Shown here piece by piece: positions 8,101 through 16,064 of a DNA stretch of 64,000 nucleotides. Below the pieces are notes generated by a model, which ran no database searches, was not told the DNA's origin, and saw only the letters and a program-made list of their open reading frames with translations. The stretch spans positions 1,736,001 to 1,800,000 of the forward strand of contig OZ243889.1 of NCBI GenBank assembly GCA_965213525.1. The letters run 5' to 3'. The stretch is from G965213525 sp965213525. Its GTDB lineage: Bacteria > Actinomycetota > Acidimicrobiia > Acidimicrobiales > Poriferisodalaceae. Position 1 is the first letter of the stretch, and each line of letters opens with the position of its first letter. The translations under genes and the position numbers were made by a program.

Positions 8101-9267
8101 TCATCCGTGGAGGTTCAGCACCTGGTCGAGCAGGTCGTGGGCCACGGGCTCGCCGGCCTCGGGCTCGATCGCTCGGCCGCCGGCGTCGATCAACCCGCGC
8201 TGTTGCAGGGCGACCCTGAGATCGTGGGTCTTGGTGGCCGCAGTCAGCGCGCCGGCGAGGTCGATGCGACCTTCGCCCACCAGGTCGGCCAGGTGCTGGT
8301 CAAAGGTCTGCATCCCGTAGAACGTGCCCTCGGCGATGAGGTCGGGGATGGTCGAGGTCAGCTCGGGGTCGCTGATGGCGGTGGCGATGCGTCCGTGGGC
8401 GACCATCACCTCCATGGCCGCCACCCGGCCCGTGCCCCCGGCCGACGCCACGAGGCGCTGGCAGATCGTCCCCCGCAGCGACCCGGCGAGGGCGTGGCGG
8501 GTCTGGCTCTGCTGGTGGGGCGGGAAGAAGTCGACGATGCGGTTGACGGTCTCGGCGGCGTCGATGGTGTGCAGCGTGGACAGGACGAGGTGGCCCGTCT
8601 CGGCGGCTCCGAGGGCGGCGCTGACCGTCTCGGCGTCACGCATCTCGCCGACCAGGATGACGTCGGGGTCCTGGCGCATCGCCCCCCGCAGGGCCGAGGC
8701 GAAGCACAGCGAGTCGACGCCCACCTCTCGCTGGTTGATCGACGCCCGGTGGTCGCGGTGCAAGACCTCGATCGGGTCCTCGATCGTGACGATGTGGCAG
8801 TCACGGGAGCGGTTGATGTGGTCGACCATGGCGGCCAGGGTGGTCGTCTTGCCCGAGCCGGTCGGGCCGGTGACGAGCACCAGCCCCCGGTGCTCGTCAC
8901 AGAGGCGTCGCACGACGTCGGGCATCTCGAGGTCATCGAGCCCGAACGGCGAGTCGCTCACGTGCCGCAGGACCATCGCCACCGAGCCCCTCTGTCGGAA
9001 CACGTTGGCGCGGAAGCGCCCGACGCCGGGGCGGCTGTAGGCGAAGTCCCCGTCGTGGGTGGTCTCGAACTGCTCGGCGACCCTGGCGGGCAGGGCGATC
9101 TCGGCCATCGCTGCGGTGACCTCGGGGGTGAGGACCTCGGCGTCCTCGAAGGCCAGGAGCGACCCGTCGATGCGCATCTTGGGGGGCGATCCCACCTTGA
9201 TGTGCAGATCCGATGCGCCCCTCTGGACCATCTCTCGCAGGAGGTCATCGAGCAGCTCACGCGACAT
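8101..9267 (-). CDS. pilT: PilT-type twitching ATPase
   Basis: A hexameric secretion-family ATPase of 388 residues that would power retraction of type IV pili at the inner membrane. The N-terminal PAS-like part includes ASDLHIKVGSPP (18-29). Walker A is GPTGSGKT (134-141), the Asp box holds the TIEDPIE segment, Walker B includes DPDVILVGEMRD, and the His box is HLVLSTLHT. FFPPHQQ after it is characteristic of PilT rather than PilB. The assembly ATPase PilB is encoded 29 kb away (38107), so the pilus genes are scattered. The ATG at 9267 starts at the family N-terminus SRELLDDLL. Confidence 0.93.
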   Translation of the reverse strand: MSRELLDDLLREMVQRGASDLHIKVGSPPKMRIDGSLLAFEDAEVLTPEVTAAMAEIALPARVAEQFETTHDGDFAYSRPGVGRFRANVFRQRGSVAMVLRHVSDSPFGLDDLEMPDVVRRLCDEHRGLVLVTGPTGSGKTTTLAAMVDHINRSRDCHIVTIEDPIEVLHRDHRASINQREVGVDSLCFASALRGAMRQDPDVILVGEMRDAETVSAALGAAETGHLVLSTLHTIDAAETVNRIVDFFPPHQQSQTRHALAGSLRGTICQRLVASAGGTGRVAAMEVMVAHGRIATAISDPELTSTIPDLIAEGTFYGMQTFDQHLADLVGEGRIDLAGALTAATKTHDLRVALQQRGLIDAGGRAIEPEAGEPVAHDLLDQVLNLHG

Positions 9268-9383
9268 GGCGGTCCATCGGCACGTCGTCGCTGTGGCCTG
9301 AGCCCCCGCTGTGGGCGTGCCGGTCCGCCGCGGCGTCACCTGGGTCAGTCCCGTCGGCCCAGGTGCGTGCCACCGCGCCTTGG

Positions 9384-9389
9384 TACGGT
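9384..9389 (+). promoter_or_regulatory. Leaderless -10 element of the selenoprotein operon
   Basis: TACGGT ends 7 nt before the GTG at 9397, so the two-gene redox operon probably begins with a leaderless transcript. Confidence 0.5.
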
Positions 9390-9396
9390 GCGCCCT

Positions 9397-10869
9397 GTGA
9401 CCACCGTCGCATCGCCGCCGCTGCCCGACGGGTTGGTCGCTGTGGTCAAGCGGGACTGCCCGACGTGCGTCATGGTCACCGACGTGCTCGCCGAGCTGGC
9501 CGCAGGCCCGGGGGTCACCGTCATCTGCCAGGACGACCCGTCCTTCCCCGACGGCCTCGGCGGCGTGATCCACGACGTCGACCTGGCGATGTCGTGGCAC
9601 CACGACATCGAGACGGTCCCGACCCTGTTGCGGGTGAGCGACGGCGCCGAGCAGGCCCGAACCGTCGGGTGGAGCCGCCGGGAGTGGTCCGAGCTGAGCG
9701 GCGCCACCGGTCTCGGGCGCGACCTCCCCGAGATGCGCCCCGGGTGCGGGTCGCTCAGCGTCGACCCCGGCCTCGCCGACGAGTTGAGGGTCCGCTTCGG
9801 CGGGTCGGTCCTCAAGAGCCGCCGGGTCGACATCGCCGAGCTCGAAGACGAGTGGGAGGCCGCCCACGACCGGGGCTGGTCTGACGGGTTGCCCGTGGTC
9901 CCCCCCACCGAGGCCCGGGTGCTGTCGATGCTCGAGGGCACCTGGCGCGACCCGGACGACGTCGTCGCGATCGTGCCACCCGACCTGGTCGAGTGCACGG
10001 TCGAGAAGGTGGCGATCAACGCCGTCATGGCCGGCTGCCGGCCCGAGTACCTGCCCGTGGTCCTCACCGCCCTCGAGGCCGCCTGCACCGACACCTTCAA
10101 CGCCCACGGGGTGCTGGCCACCACGATGCCGGTGGGTCCGGTGCTGATCGTCAACGGCCCGATCCGCCGACGCCTCGGCCTGTGGTCGGGCCGCAGCGTC
10201 CTCGGGCCGGGCAACCGGGCCAACACCACCATCGGCCGGGCCCTGCAGCTCGTCATCCGCAACGTCGGCGGCGGTCGGCCCGGCGAGGGAGGCGTCGACC
10301 GGGCCACCCACGGCAACCCCGGCAAGATCGGGCTGTGCGTCGCCGAGCTGGAGGAGGGCTCACCGTTCGAACCCCTCTCGGTCTCCCGGGGCCTGCCCGC
10401 CGGCATCGACGCCCTCACCCTGTTCGCCGGCGAGGGCCCCCGGTGCGTGGTCGATCAGCTGTCGCGCGACGCCGACAGCCTGGCCCGTTCCCTCGCCGCC
10501 AGCCTGCGCTCGATGTACCACCCGAAGCTGGCGCTCGGCTTCGACGCCGTGGTGGTCATCGGCCCCGAGCACGGCCGGGTGCTGAGCGACGACGGCTGGG
10601 ATCGGTCCCGTCTCAGCGAACGCCTGATCGAGCTGACCAGCGCTCCTGGAGCCGAGTGGGCCCGAGGGGCCGGCGGCATGGCCGAGGGGCTCCCCGAGCG
10701 CTTCGCCGACGCGCCGTCGATCCCCAAGTTCCGCGACGACGGCCTGTTGCTGGTCCACGCCGGCGGCGGGGCCGGGCTGTTCTCGGCGATCATCGGCGGT
10801 TGGGCCAACGGCGCGACCGGCTCGACCCCGGTGACCGTCCCGATCCCACGAGAGGGGACCACCCCATGA
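9397..10869 (+). CDS. Thioredoxin-like protein fused to a UGSC-associated domain
   Basis: A 490-residue protein with two parts. Residues 1 to about 100 look like a thioredoxin fold: a C21-x-x-C24 site (RDCPTCVMV) after the first strand, then VPTLLRV near residue 86 with the usual cis-proline. The remainder (from about residue 150, EDEWEAAHDRGWSDGLPVVPPT) is a large conserved domain of unknown activity, with ECTVEKVAINAVMAGC, NGPIRR and GPGNRANTTIGRA segments. I recall this second domain as a usual neighbour of UGSC-family proteins. Its stop overlaps the selenoprotein start (ATGA, 10866-10869), so the two are translationally coupled. A redox relay between the CxxC and the selenocysteine is inference. 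Confidence 0.7.
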   Translation: MTTVASPPLPDGLVAVVKRDCPTCVMVTDVLAELAAGPGVTVICQDDPSFPDGLGGVIHDVDLAMSWHHDIETVPTLLRVSDGAEQARTVGWSRREWSELSGATGLGRDLPEMRPGCGSLSVDPGLADELRVRFGGSVLKSRRVDIAELEDEWEAAHDRGWSDGLPVVPPTEARVLSMLEGTWRDPDDVVAIVPPDLVECTVEKVAINAVMAGCRPEYLPVVLTALEAACTDTFNAHGVLATTMPVGPVLIVNGPIRRRLGLWSGRSVLGPGNRANTTIGRALQLVIRNVGGGRPGEGGVDRATHGNPGKIGLCVAELEEGSPFEPLSVSRGLPAGIDALTLFAGEGPRCVVDQLSRDADSLARSLAASLRSMYHPKLALGFDAVVVIGPEHGRVLSDDGWDRSRLSERLIELTSAPGAEWARGAGGMAEGLPERFADAPSIPKFRDDGLLLVHAGGGAGLFSAIIGGWANGATGSTPVTVPIPREGTTP

Positions 10870-11396
10870 CCCGGACCATCCTCGACCCCACCGCAGAGTC
10901 ACGCCCGGCCCGCAGGGAGCGCCTCGAACGCCCCCGCTCGCTCGAGGGGCTCACCGTCGGCCTGCTCGACATCTCCAAGCCTCGCGGTGACGTCTTCCTC
11001 GACCGCCTCCAGGAGCGCCTGATGACGGCGGGCGCCGCCGTCGATCGCTACTCCAAGCCGACGTTCACCAAGCCGGCCCCGGTCGACCTGCGCCACGAGA
11101 TCTCCACCAAGTGCGACCTGGTGATCGAGGCACTCGCCGATTGAGGCAGCTGCACGTCGTGCAGTGTGCACGACATCGCTGATCTCGAGCGCCGTGGCGT
11201 GCCCGGGGTGTTCGTCGCCACCGTGGAGTTCGTCGACGGGGCGCGCGCCCAGGGCGAGGCCCTGGGGTTCGAGCCTGCCGCGGTCTACCTGCCCCACCCG
11301 ATCCAGGACCGCACCGACGACGAGATGGTCGCCCTCGCCGACGCCGCCGCCTCCGAGATCATCGCCGCCGTCACCTCGCCGGGGCCTCCCGACTGA
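10866..11396 (+). CDS. UGSC family selenoprotein (TGA at 11142 read as selenocysteine)
   Basis: One reading frame of 176 residues interrupted only by TGA at 11142-11144, at residue 93. Before it, the protein has GLTVGLLDISKPRGDVFLDRL, KPTFTKPAPVDLRHEI and CDLVIEALAD. After it, the same frame goes straight on with GSCTSCSVHDI, PGVFVATVEFVD and LPHPIQDRTDDEM. Read through, the centre is AD-U-GSCTSC, the Sec-Gly-Ser-Cys motif after which the UGSC family is named; many relatives have CGSC there. A hairpin with a GU loop follows the TGA at the SECIS distance. The gene overlaps the upstream thioredoxin-fusion gene by 4 bp. The function is unknown but very likely redox. Automatic callers will split it at the TGA into two false genes. 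Selenocysteine machinery is not in the window. Confidence 0.88.
11156..11174 (+). promoter_or_regulatory. Bacterial SECIS-like hairpin
   Basis: GTCGTGCA (11156-11163) and TGCACGAC (11167-11174) form a perfect 8-bp stem closed by GTG. Counting the T of TGA as 1, the loop G and T are positions 23 and 24. These are the same positions as the essential loop GU of the E. coli fdhF SECIS. The bulged U17 of fdhF is a C here. Confidence 0.7.
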
Positions 11397-11400
11397 CCCG

Positions 11401-11946
11401 TCACCGCCGCGCCGCGAAGTCGGTGCGCCGGACGGTGAGGATGGCGAAGAGCGCCTCGCGGGCGGGGGTCGCGCACCCGTCGAGCAGCTCCATGGACCGC
11501 TCGGCGTCGTCGATGGCGTCGAGCAACATGACCTTGTCGAACGACACGTCGTGGTCGTAGTCCGCCGCGTGTCGACGCTCCTGCAACTGGACCAGGAGGC
11601 GCAGTGCGGTCACGAGGCTGGCGTCACCGGCAGCCAGGTCGAGCAGCGGGCCGGCAGCCGCCTGATCCCTGTCCCGCCGTCGGTCGGTGTGCAGCGTCTG
11701 GCTCCACTCGACCACCATGCGAGCCGCCGCGGCGATCTCACCGTGGGACCAGGCGCGACGGATCGCGTTCTGCGTCGTCACGGGCGCCGAGCCGACGAGG
11801 TGGCGGGCCGCTCCCTGGGTCAGGTGGTGGAACGCTGCGTAGTAACAGGCGCTCACGCCGCGCCGCAGATCGACGTCGCCCGGTCGACCAGGGCCCGACC
11901 CGGCCAGCGCGACCGCGTGCTCGACGAGGCCTTCGGGCCGGATCAC
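11401..11946 (-). CDS. HEPN-domain protein
   Basis: A 181-residue, all-helical protein with features of the HEPN superfamily. LRRGVSACYYAAFHHL (about residues 26-41) is the typical first long helix. RRHAADYDH further on carries the Rx(6)H pattern and the ADYD box seen in HEPN RNases and HepT-type toxins. The GTG at 11946 overlaps the stop of the upstream 120-residue gene (GTGA), so the two are coupled. A toxin-antitoxin or RNA-cleaving role is plausible but not shown. It converges on the selenoprotein gene with only 4 bp between the stops. Confidence 0.65.
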   Translation of the reverse strand: MIRPEGLVEHAVALAGSGPGRPGDVDLRRGVSACYYAAFHHLTQGAARHLVGSAPVTTQNAIRRAWSHGEIAAAARMVVEWSQTLHTDRRRDRDQAAAGPLLDLAAGDASLVTALRLLVQLQERRHAADYDHDVSFDKVMLLDAIDDAERSMELLDGCATPAREALFAILTVRRTDFAARR

Positions 11947-12305
11947 CGGTGTTCGGCTGTGCCCTCGGCGGTGTACCTGCTGGCCGCTTGCACCAGCCAA
12001 CCGATCTCGTCCGCATCGCTGCCGATCAGGCGTTGGCGCAGCTCGTCCACCCGCGCCCGGACCTTCGCCGTCGGGTAGTCCTCTGCGGCGATGTCGGCGT
12101 CGAGGTCGAACCGAACGGTGAAGCGCAGGAGCGGACCACCGTCGCTGCCAACAGCCAGCTCGACCTCAGCCTCGGGGCTCAGCTCCGCCCCGGCCCAGGC
12201 GGCGTTCATCTCGGTCACCTGGGACCGAGCGCCCTGGAGGATCTCTCGCGACGTCGGCGGATCGGTGGCGCGGAGGAGCTCGTCGTCGATCCGTCGTGAC
12301 GCCAC
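11943..12305 (-). CDS. Unknown partner of the HEPN protein
   Basis: A 120-residue acidic soluble protein that I do not recognise. It begins with ASRRIDDELLRATDPPTSREILQGARSQ and has a beta-rich middle with EVELAVGSDGGPLLRFTVRFDLD, then a helical end. No transmembrane segment, zinc motif or nucleotidyltransferase motif is visible, so it is not an MntA-type antitoxin. Position and 4-bp overlap with the HEPN gene suggest a cognate partner or antitoxin; this is inference. The GTG start at 12305 has a -10 hexamer (12312-12317) 6 nt upstream. Confidence 0.65.
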   Translation of the reverse strand: MASRRIDDELLRATDPPTSREILQGARSQVTEMNAAWAGAELSPEAEVELAVGSDGGPLLRFTVRFDLDADIAAEDYPTAKVRARVDELRQRLIGSDADEIGWLVQAASRYTAEGTAEHR

Positions 12306-12311
12306 CGCACC

Positions 12312-12317
12312 ACGCTA
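12312..12317 (-). promoter_or_regulatory. Leaderless -10 element of the HEPN pair
   Basis: TAGCGT on the minus strand, 6 nt before the GTG at 12305. Confidence 0.45.
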
Positions 12318-12348
12318 CGCGCCGACGCCGCGACGGGGTGGGCGGTCC

Positions 12349-13164
12349 TCACTCGGCGAGGGCGAGGTGACCGTCGGGGCGGCGGTCGACCAGGCCGTCG
12401 GCGACGAGCCCGATGACGACGTCGTCGGCCCACTCGGCTGCGGCGACGGGACCTTCGACCAGGGCCGCCATGAGGGCGCCCCGTCGTTGGCGTAGCGAGC
12501 CCTCGAAGCGCGCCTGGGGCCGGCTGACCGCCGCTGACCTTGCGGCCGGATCAGCACCCTCGCCTGCCCAAGCACACGACGAGCGCACCGGGCACCGGCC
12601 ACAGTGCGGCGCCCTCGGGCGGCACACGGTCGCTCCGAGATCGAGCATCGCCTGGTTCCACGCCCACCCCCTCCCGGCGGGCACGAGCGCGTCGGCGGCC
12701 GCTTGGCCCGCCGACGGCGTGAGGCGGCGTCCCCCTTGGCGGGCGAGCACCCGCCCGGTGTTGGTGTCGAGCAGGCCGACGTCCCGCTCGAAGGCGAAGG
12801 CCAGCACCGCCCGGGCGGTGTAGGGCCCCACCCCGGGCAGGTCGAGCAGCTCGTCGAGGTCATCGGGGACCGCCCCGCCGTGCCGCTCGACGCAGGCCGT
12901 CGCCGCCCGATGCAGGTGCTGCGCCCGTCGCGGGTAGCCCATCCCGTGCCAGCACCGCAGCACGTCGGCGAGCGGGGCCTCGGCACATGTCGTCGGATCG
13001 CCGAAGCGCTGCAGGAACGCCGGCCAGCGCTCGGCGACCCGGACGACCTGGGTCTGTTGTGACATGACCTCCACCACGAGCACCGCCCAGGGGTCCCGGG
13101 TCTGGCGCCAGGGGAGGTCGCGCCCGTGAGCGGAGGCCCAGTCGAGCAGGGCCCCGACGTTCAC
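12349..13164 (-). CDS. mutY: A/G-specific adenine glycosylase MutY
   Basis: Removes adenine mispaired with 8-oxoguanine. The protein is 271 residues. It has the catalytic region VEVMSQQTQ, a helix-hairpin-helix LPGVGPYTARAV (about 107-118), the catalytic aspartate in LLDTNTGRV, and the [4Fe-4S] ligands C-x6-C-x2-C-x5-C in CRPRAPHCGRCPVRSSC. The C-terminal 8-oxoG-recognition (NUDIX-like) domain of longer MutY proteins is absent, as in many actinobacteria. The last 60 residues instead resemble a small winged-helix. The GTG start (13164) overlaps the MaoC stop. Confidence 0.9.
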   Translation of the reverse strand: MNVGALLDWASAHGRDLPWRQTRDPWAVLVVEVMSQQTQVVRVAERWPAFLQRFGDPTTCAEAPLADVLRCWHGMGYPRRAQHLHRAATACVERHGGAVPDDLDELLDLPGVGPYTARAVLAFAFERDVGLLDTNTGRVLARQGGRRLTPSAGQAAADALVPAGRGWAWNQAMLDLGATVCRPRAPHCGRCPVRSSCAWAGEGADPAARSAAVSRPQARFEGSLRQRRGALMAALVEGPVAAAEWADDVVIGLVADGLVDRRPDGHLALAE

Positions 13165-13679
13165 CCCTCGAAGCCGGCCTCGGCCTCGAAGGGGAACGAC
13201 CGCTGCGGCGCGGCGTCACGTCGCCAGACCAGCACCTTGCGCCGATAGGAGCAGACCTCCTCCTCACGCTGGTTCCACGCCTTGGTCTCCACCGTGACGA
13301 TGCCCCGGTCCGGCTTGGACGACGAGGGCTTCACGTCGAGCACCTTGGAGGCGGCGTAGATGGTGTCGCCGTGGAAGGTGGGCTTGCGGTGCACGAGGGA
13401 CTCGACCTCGAGGTTGGCGATCGCCGCCCCCGACACGTCGGGCACGCTCATGCCGAGCACCAGGGAGTAGACGAGGTTGCCGACGACGACGTTGCGGCCG
13501 TGCACGGTCTCGTTCTCGGCGAACCACTGGTTGGTGTGCAACGGGTGGTGGTTCATGGTGATCATGCAGAACAGGTGGTCGTCGGCCTCGGTGATGGTCT
13601 TGCCCGGCCAATGGCGGTACACGTCGCCGACCTCGAAGTCTTCGAGGTAGCGGCCGAAGGGACGGTCCTGCACGCTCAC
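13161..13679 (-). CDS. MaoC-like (R)-specific enoyl-CoA hydratase
   Basis: A 172-residue hot-dog-fold hydratase. It includes GRYLEDFEVGDVYRHWPGKTITEADDHLF, which matches the MaoC/mesaconyl-CoA hydratase N-terminus, and MNHHPLHTN where the catalytic Asp/His pair lies in relatives. VVGNLVYSLVLGMSVPD and HRKPTFHGDTIYAASKV are typical. It should hydrate a 2-enoyl-CoA in fatty or dicarboxylic acid breakdown; the exact substrate is unknown. The GTG at 13679 is chosen for the GGGAGG a few bases upstream. It is coupled to mutY by a 4-bp overlap, an unusual pairing that probably reflects packing rather than shared function. Confidence 0.85.
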   Translation of the reverse strand: MSVQDRPFGRYLEDFEVGDVYRHWPGKTITEADDHLFCMITMNHHPLHTNQWFAENETVHGRNVVVGNLVYSLVLGMSVPDVSGAAIANLEVESLVHRKPTFHGDTIYAASKVLDVKPSSSKPDRGIVTVETKAWNQREEEVCSYRRKVLVWRRDAAPQRSFPFEAEAGFEG

Positions 13680-13741
13680 GTCACCCTCCCGGGTCGCCTG
13701 GATCTCACGCCGCAGGCGACCGTAGCCCGGCCGGCGCCAGG

Positions 13742-14689
13742 TCAACCCAGCCGGAGGCTCTCGGCCGCCGAGCTCAGCACCTCGGCCGAGTGGCAGAGCT
13801 CGGCCACCTCGTGGTCGGTCAACGGGGGCGGGACCCGTCCCCGGACCCCGCTGCGGTCGAGGCGCGCCGGGACCGACAGGCAGACGTCGGCGAGGCCGTA
13901 CTCGCCGTGGAGGCGCACGCTCACCGGGTGCACGGCACGGCGGTCGCTGAGCACGGCCTCGGCGAGGGTTCCGATGACCAGGCCGATGGCCCAGTTCGTG
14001 TGGCCCTTGCGGTCGATGATCTCCGCCGCCGCCGAGCGGACCTGCCCGGCGATGTCGGCGGCCACGGCGTCGTCCCAGGTCACCCCCAGCACCTCGGCGG
14101 CGACCACCGGGGCTGAGTTGACCTCGACGGTCGACCAGGCGACCACCTCGCTGTCGCCGTGCTCACCGAGCACCAGGCCGTGCACCGACTGGGGGTCGAC
14201 GTCGTAGCGCTCGCCGACCAGGGCCCGCAGCCGGGCCGAGTCGAGCACCGTGCCGGTCCCGATGACCAGGGCGTCGGGACGGGCCGAGAGCTCCTGCACC
14301 GCCAGGGTCATGACGTCGACGGGGTTGGTGGCCACGAGCACCACGGCGTCGGGACAGGCCCGGTCGAGGCCCTCGACGATCGAGGCCATGACGTCGACGT
14401 TGCGCTGCAACAGGTCGAGGCGGGACTCGCCATGGCGCTGGGACACCCCGGCGGTGATGACGACGAGATCGGCGCCGGCCAGGTCCTCGACGTCGCCGGC
14501 TTGCACGCCGACCCGCCCGACGAGGGTCTGGCCGTGCAGCAGATCCATGGCCTCGCCCTGGGCACGACGCTCGTCGAGGTCGACGAGCACGAGCTCTGAG
14601 GCCGTCCGCCGTTGGAACAGGGTGTACGCCGCCGCCATGCCGACCTGGCCGACGCCGATCAACCCGATGCGGGTGCGCTGGTCGCTCAC
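13742..14689 (-). CDS. ldh: L-lactate dehydrogenase
   Basis: Interconverts pyruvate and lactate with NAD. At 315 residues it is of normal length. It has the Rossmann motif GVGQVGMAAAY (about 12-22), the substrate loop GVSQRHGESRLDL with glutamine at the specificity position (malate dehydrogenases have arginine), the arginine of DSARLR, and the catalytic histidine in LGEHGDSEV. These choices favour lactate over malate. The GTG at 14689 begins the family N-terminus SDQRTRIGLIGVG. The divergent reductase gene starts 61 bp away at 14751. The C-terminal region ends SSAAESLRLG, as expected. Confidence 0.88.
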   Translation of the reverse strand: MSDQRTRIGLIGVGQVGMAAAYTLFQRRTASELVLVDLDERRAQGEAMDLLHGQTLVGRVGVQAGDVEDLAGADLVVITAGVSQRHGESRLDLLQRNVDVMASIVEGLDRACPDAVVLVATNPVDVMTLAVQELSARPDALVIGTGTVLDSARLRALVGERYDVDPQSVHGLVLGEHGDSEVVAWSTVEVNSAPVVAAEVLGVTWDDAVAADIAGQVRSAAAEIIDRKGHTNWAIGLVIGTLAEAVLSDRRAVHPVSVRLHGEYGLADVCLSVPARLDRSGVRGRVPPPLTDHEVAELCHSAEVLSSAAESLRLG

Positions 14690-14750
14690 GTGACGAGTCT
14701 CGCAGCACCCGACTGCCGTTCGTGGCGTCCGAGCGGGCACCCTGGATGCC

Positions 14751-15968
14751 GTGGAGCACGTCGATGTCGTCGTCATCGGGGCAGGCCCGGCCGGCGCGGC
14801 GGCGGGCATCCGGGCCGCCCGGGCCGGCATGTCCGTGGTGGTGTGCGACAAGGCGCCGCGGGGGCGGGACAAGATCTGTGGGGACGGCCTGACCCCCCGA
14901 GCCGTCGCCGCCCTCACCGAGCTGAAGATCGACCTCGACGACGCCCACCTCATCGACGGTCTGCGGATGATCGCCGGTCGCACCCGTCGAGAGCTCGACT
15001 GGCCGGCGACGAGCCGCTTCCCTGCCCACGGGGCGGTGTGGCCCCGCCGGCGCCTCGACGCCGCCGTCGCCGACGCCGCCACCGACGCCGGCGCCGATCT
15101 GCGCTGGGAGACCGAGGCGGCACCGGTGCTCGACGGCGACCGGGTGATCGGGGTCGACACGCCGACGGGGCGGGTGACGGCGGATCTGACGGTCCTGGCC
15201 GCCGGCGCCCAGGGCCCGGCCGCCCGGGCGCTCGGTGCGCTGCGCGATCCGGACGAGCCGTTCGGGCTGGCCATCCGGGCCTACGTCGCCTCCCCCCGTC
15301 ACGCCGACCGCCACCTCGAGGCGTGCCTCACCCTGACCGACGAGCACGGGGTGGCGGTGCCCGGGTACGGCTGGACGTTCCCCGCCGGCGACGGCACGGT
15401 CAACATCGGCGCCGGTGCCCTGTCGACGATGAAGGGGTTCAAGCGGCTCAACCTCAACCGACTGCTCGACGCCTACCGCGACCGGTTTGCGCCTGAGTGG
15501 GGCTTTGGTGACTACCTCGAGCGGCCCCGGGCGTGGCGCCTGCCGATGAGCGCCCAGGCCCGGCACGGCCCGGGGTGGGTGGCGGTCGGCGACGCGGCGG
15601 GCCTGGTCAACCCGATGAACGGCGAGGGCATCGACTACGGGCTCGAGTCGGCGATGCTGGCGATCGACCTGTTCGAGCGCGACCCGGCCGCCGCCCCGGC
15701 CCGCTACGACGCCGAGGTCGGCGAGCGGTTCGACGCGTTCTTGCGCACCGGCCGGCGCTTCAGCTTCCTCATCGGCCACCCGTGGGTCCTGCGATCCGGC
15801 CTTCGCCTCGCCGTCGGCACCCAGCTCGCCGCCGACATCACCCTGCAGGTGATGGGCAACCTCGTCGACTCCGAGACGCCCGGCGCCGCCGGCCGGGTGC
15901 TCGCCGCCGCCGACCGCGCCCTGGCCCTGGCCGACCCGGTGTTGCGCCGCACCCGCGCCGCCGCCTGA
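14751..15968 (+). CDS. Geranylgeranyl reductase family FAD-dependent oxidoreductase
   Basis: FAD-dependent reductase of 405 residues. The FAD-binding motif GAGPAGAAAGIRAARAG (about 10-26) is at the N-terminus, followed by KICGDGLTPRAV, which is characteristic of the family. GDAAGLVNPMNGEGIDYGLESA (about 283-304) is the second FAD contact. Members saturate isoprenoid chains of chlorophyll, menaquinone or archaeal-type lipids. With menC also in the window, saturation of a menaquinone tail is possible, but this is inference. GTG at 14751 starts right at the first beta strand. No ribosome-binding site is obvious. Confidence 0.87.
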   Translation: MEHVDVVVIGAGPAGAAAGIRAARAGMSVVVCDKAPRGRDKICGDGLTPRAVAALTELKIDLDDAHLIDGLRMIAGRTRRELDWPATSRFPAHGAVWPRRRLDAAVADAATDAGADLRWETEAAPVLDGDRVIGVDTPTGRVTADLTVLAAGAQGPAARALGALRDPDEPFGLAIRAYVASPRHADRHLEACLTLTDEHGVAVPGYGWTFPAGDGTVNIGAGALSTMKGFKRLNLNRLLDAYRDRFAPEWGFGDYLERPRAWRLPMSAQARHGPGWVAVGDAAGLVNPMNGEGIDYGLESAMLAIDLFERDPAAAPARYDAEVGERFDAFLRTGRRFSFLIGHPWVLRSGLRLAVGTQLAADITLQVMGNLVDSETPGAAGRVLAAADRALALADPVLRRTRAAA

Positions 15969-16064
15969 CCCGGACGCGCTTGCGGGCGATCTCCGGCAGC
16001 GATGTACTCGACGGGCGGCTGGGACCACCGTGCGATCGTCTCGGCCGGCGCGACGTGAGGGCCG

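Noticed and set aside
11142..11144. TGA as a plain nonsense mutation or sequencing error
   Set aside because: The frame continues perfectly with the conserved GSC motif and a SECIS-like hairpin lies at the right distance; readthrough explains more.
12540..12563. Similarity to the left arm of the 49-bp repeat inside mutY
   Set aside because: It lies in normal MutY coding sequence, has an indel and no matching right arm; treated as chance.
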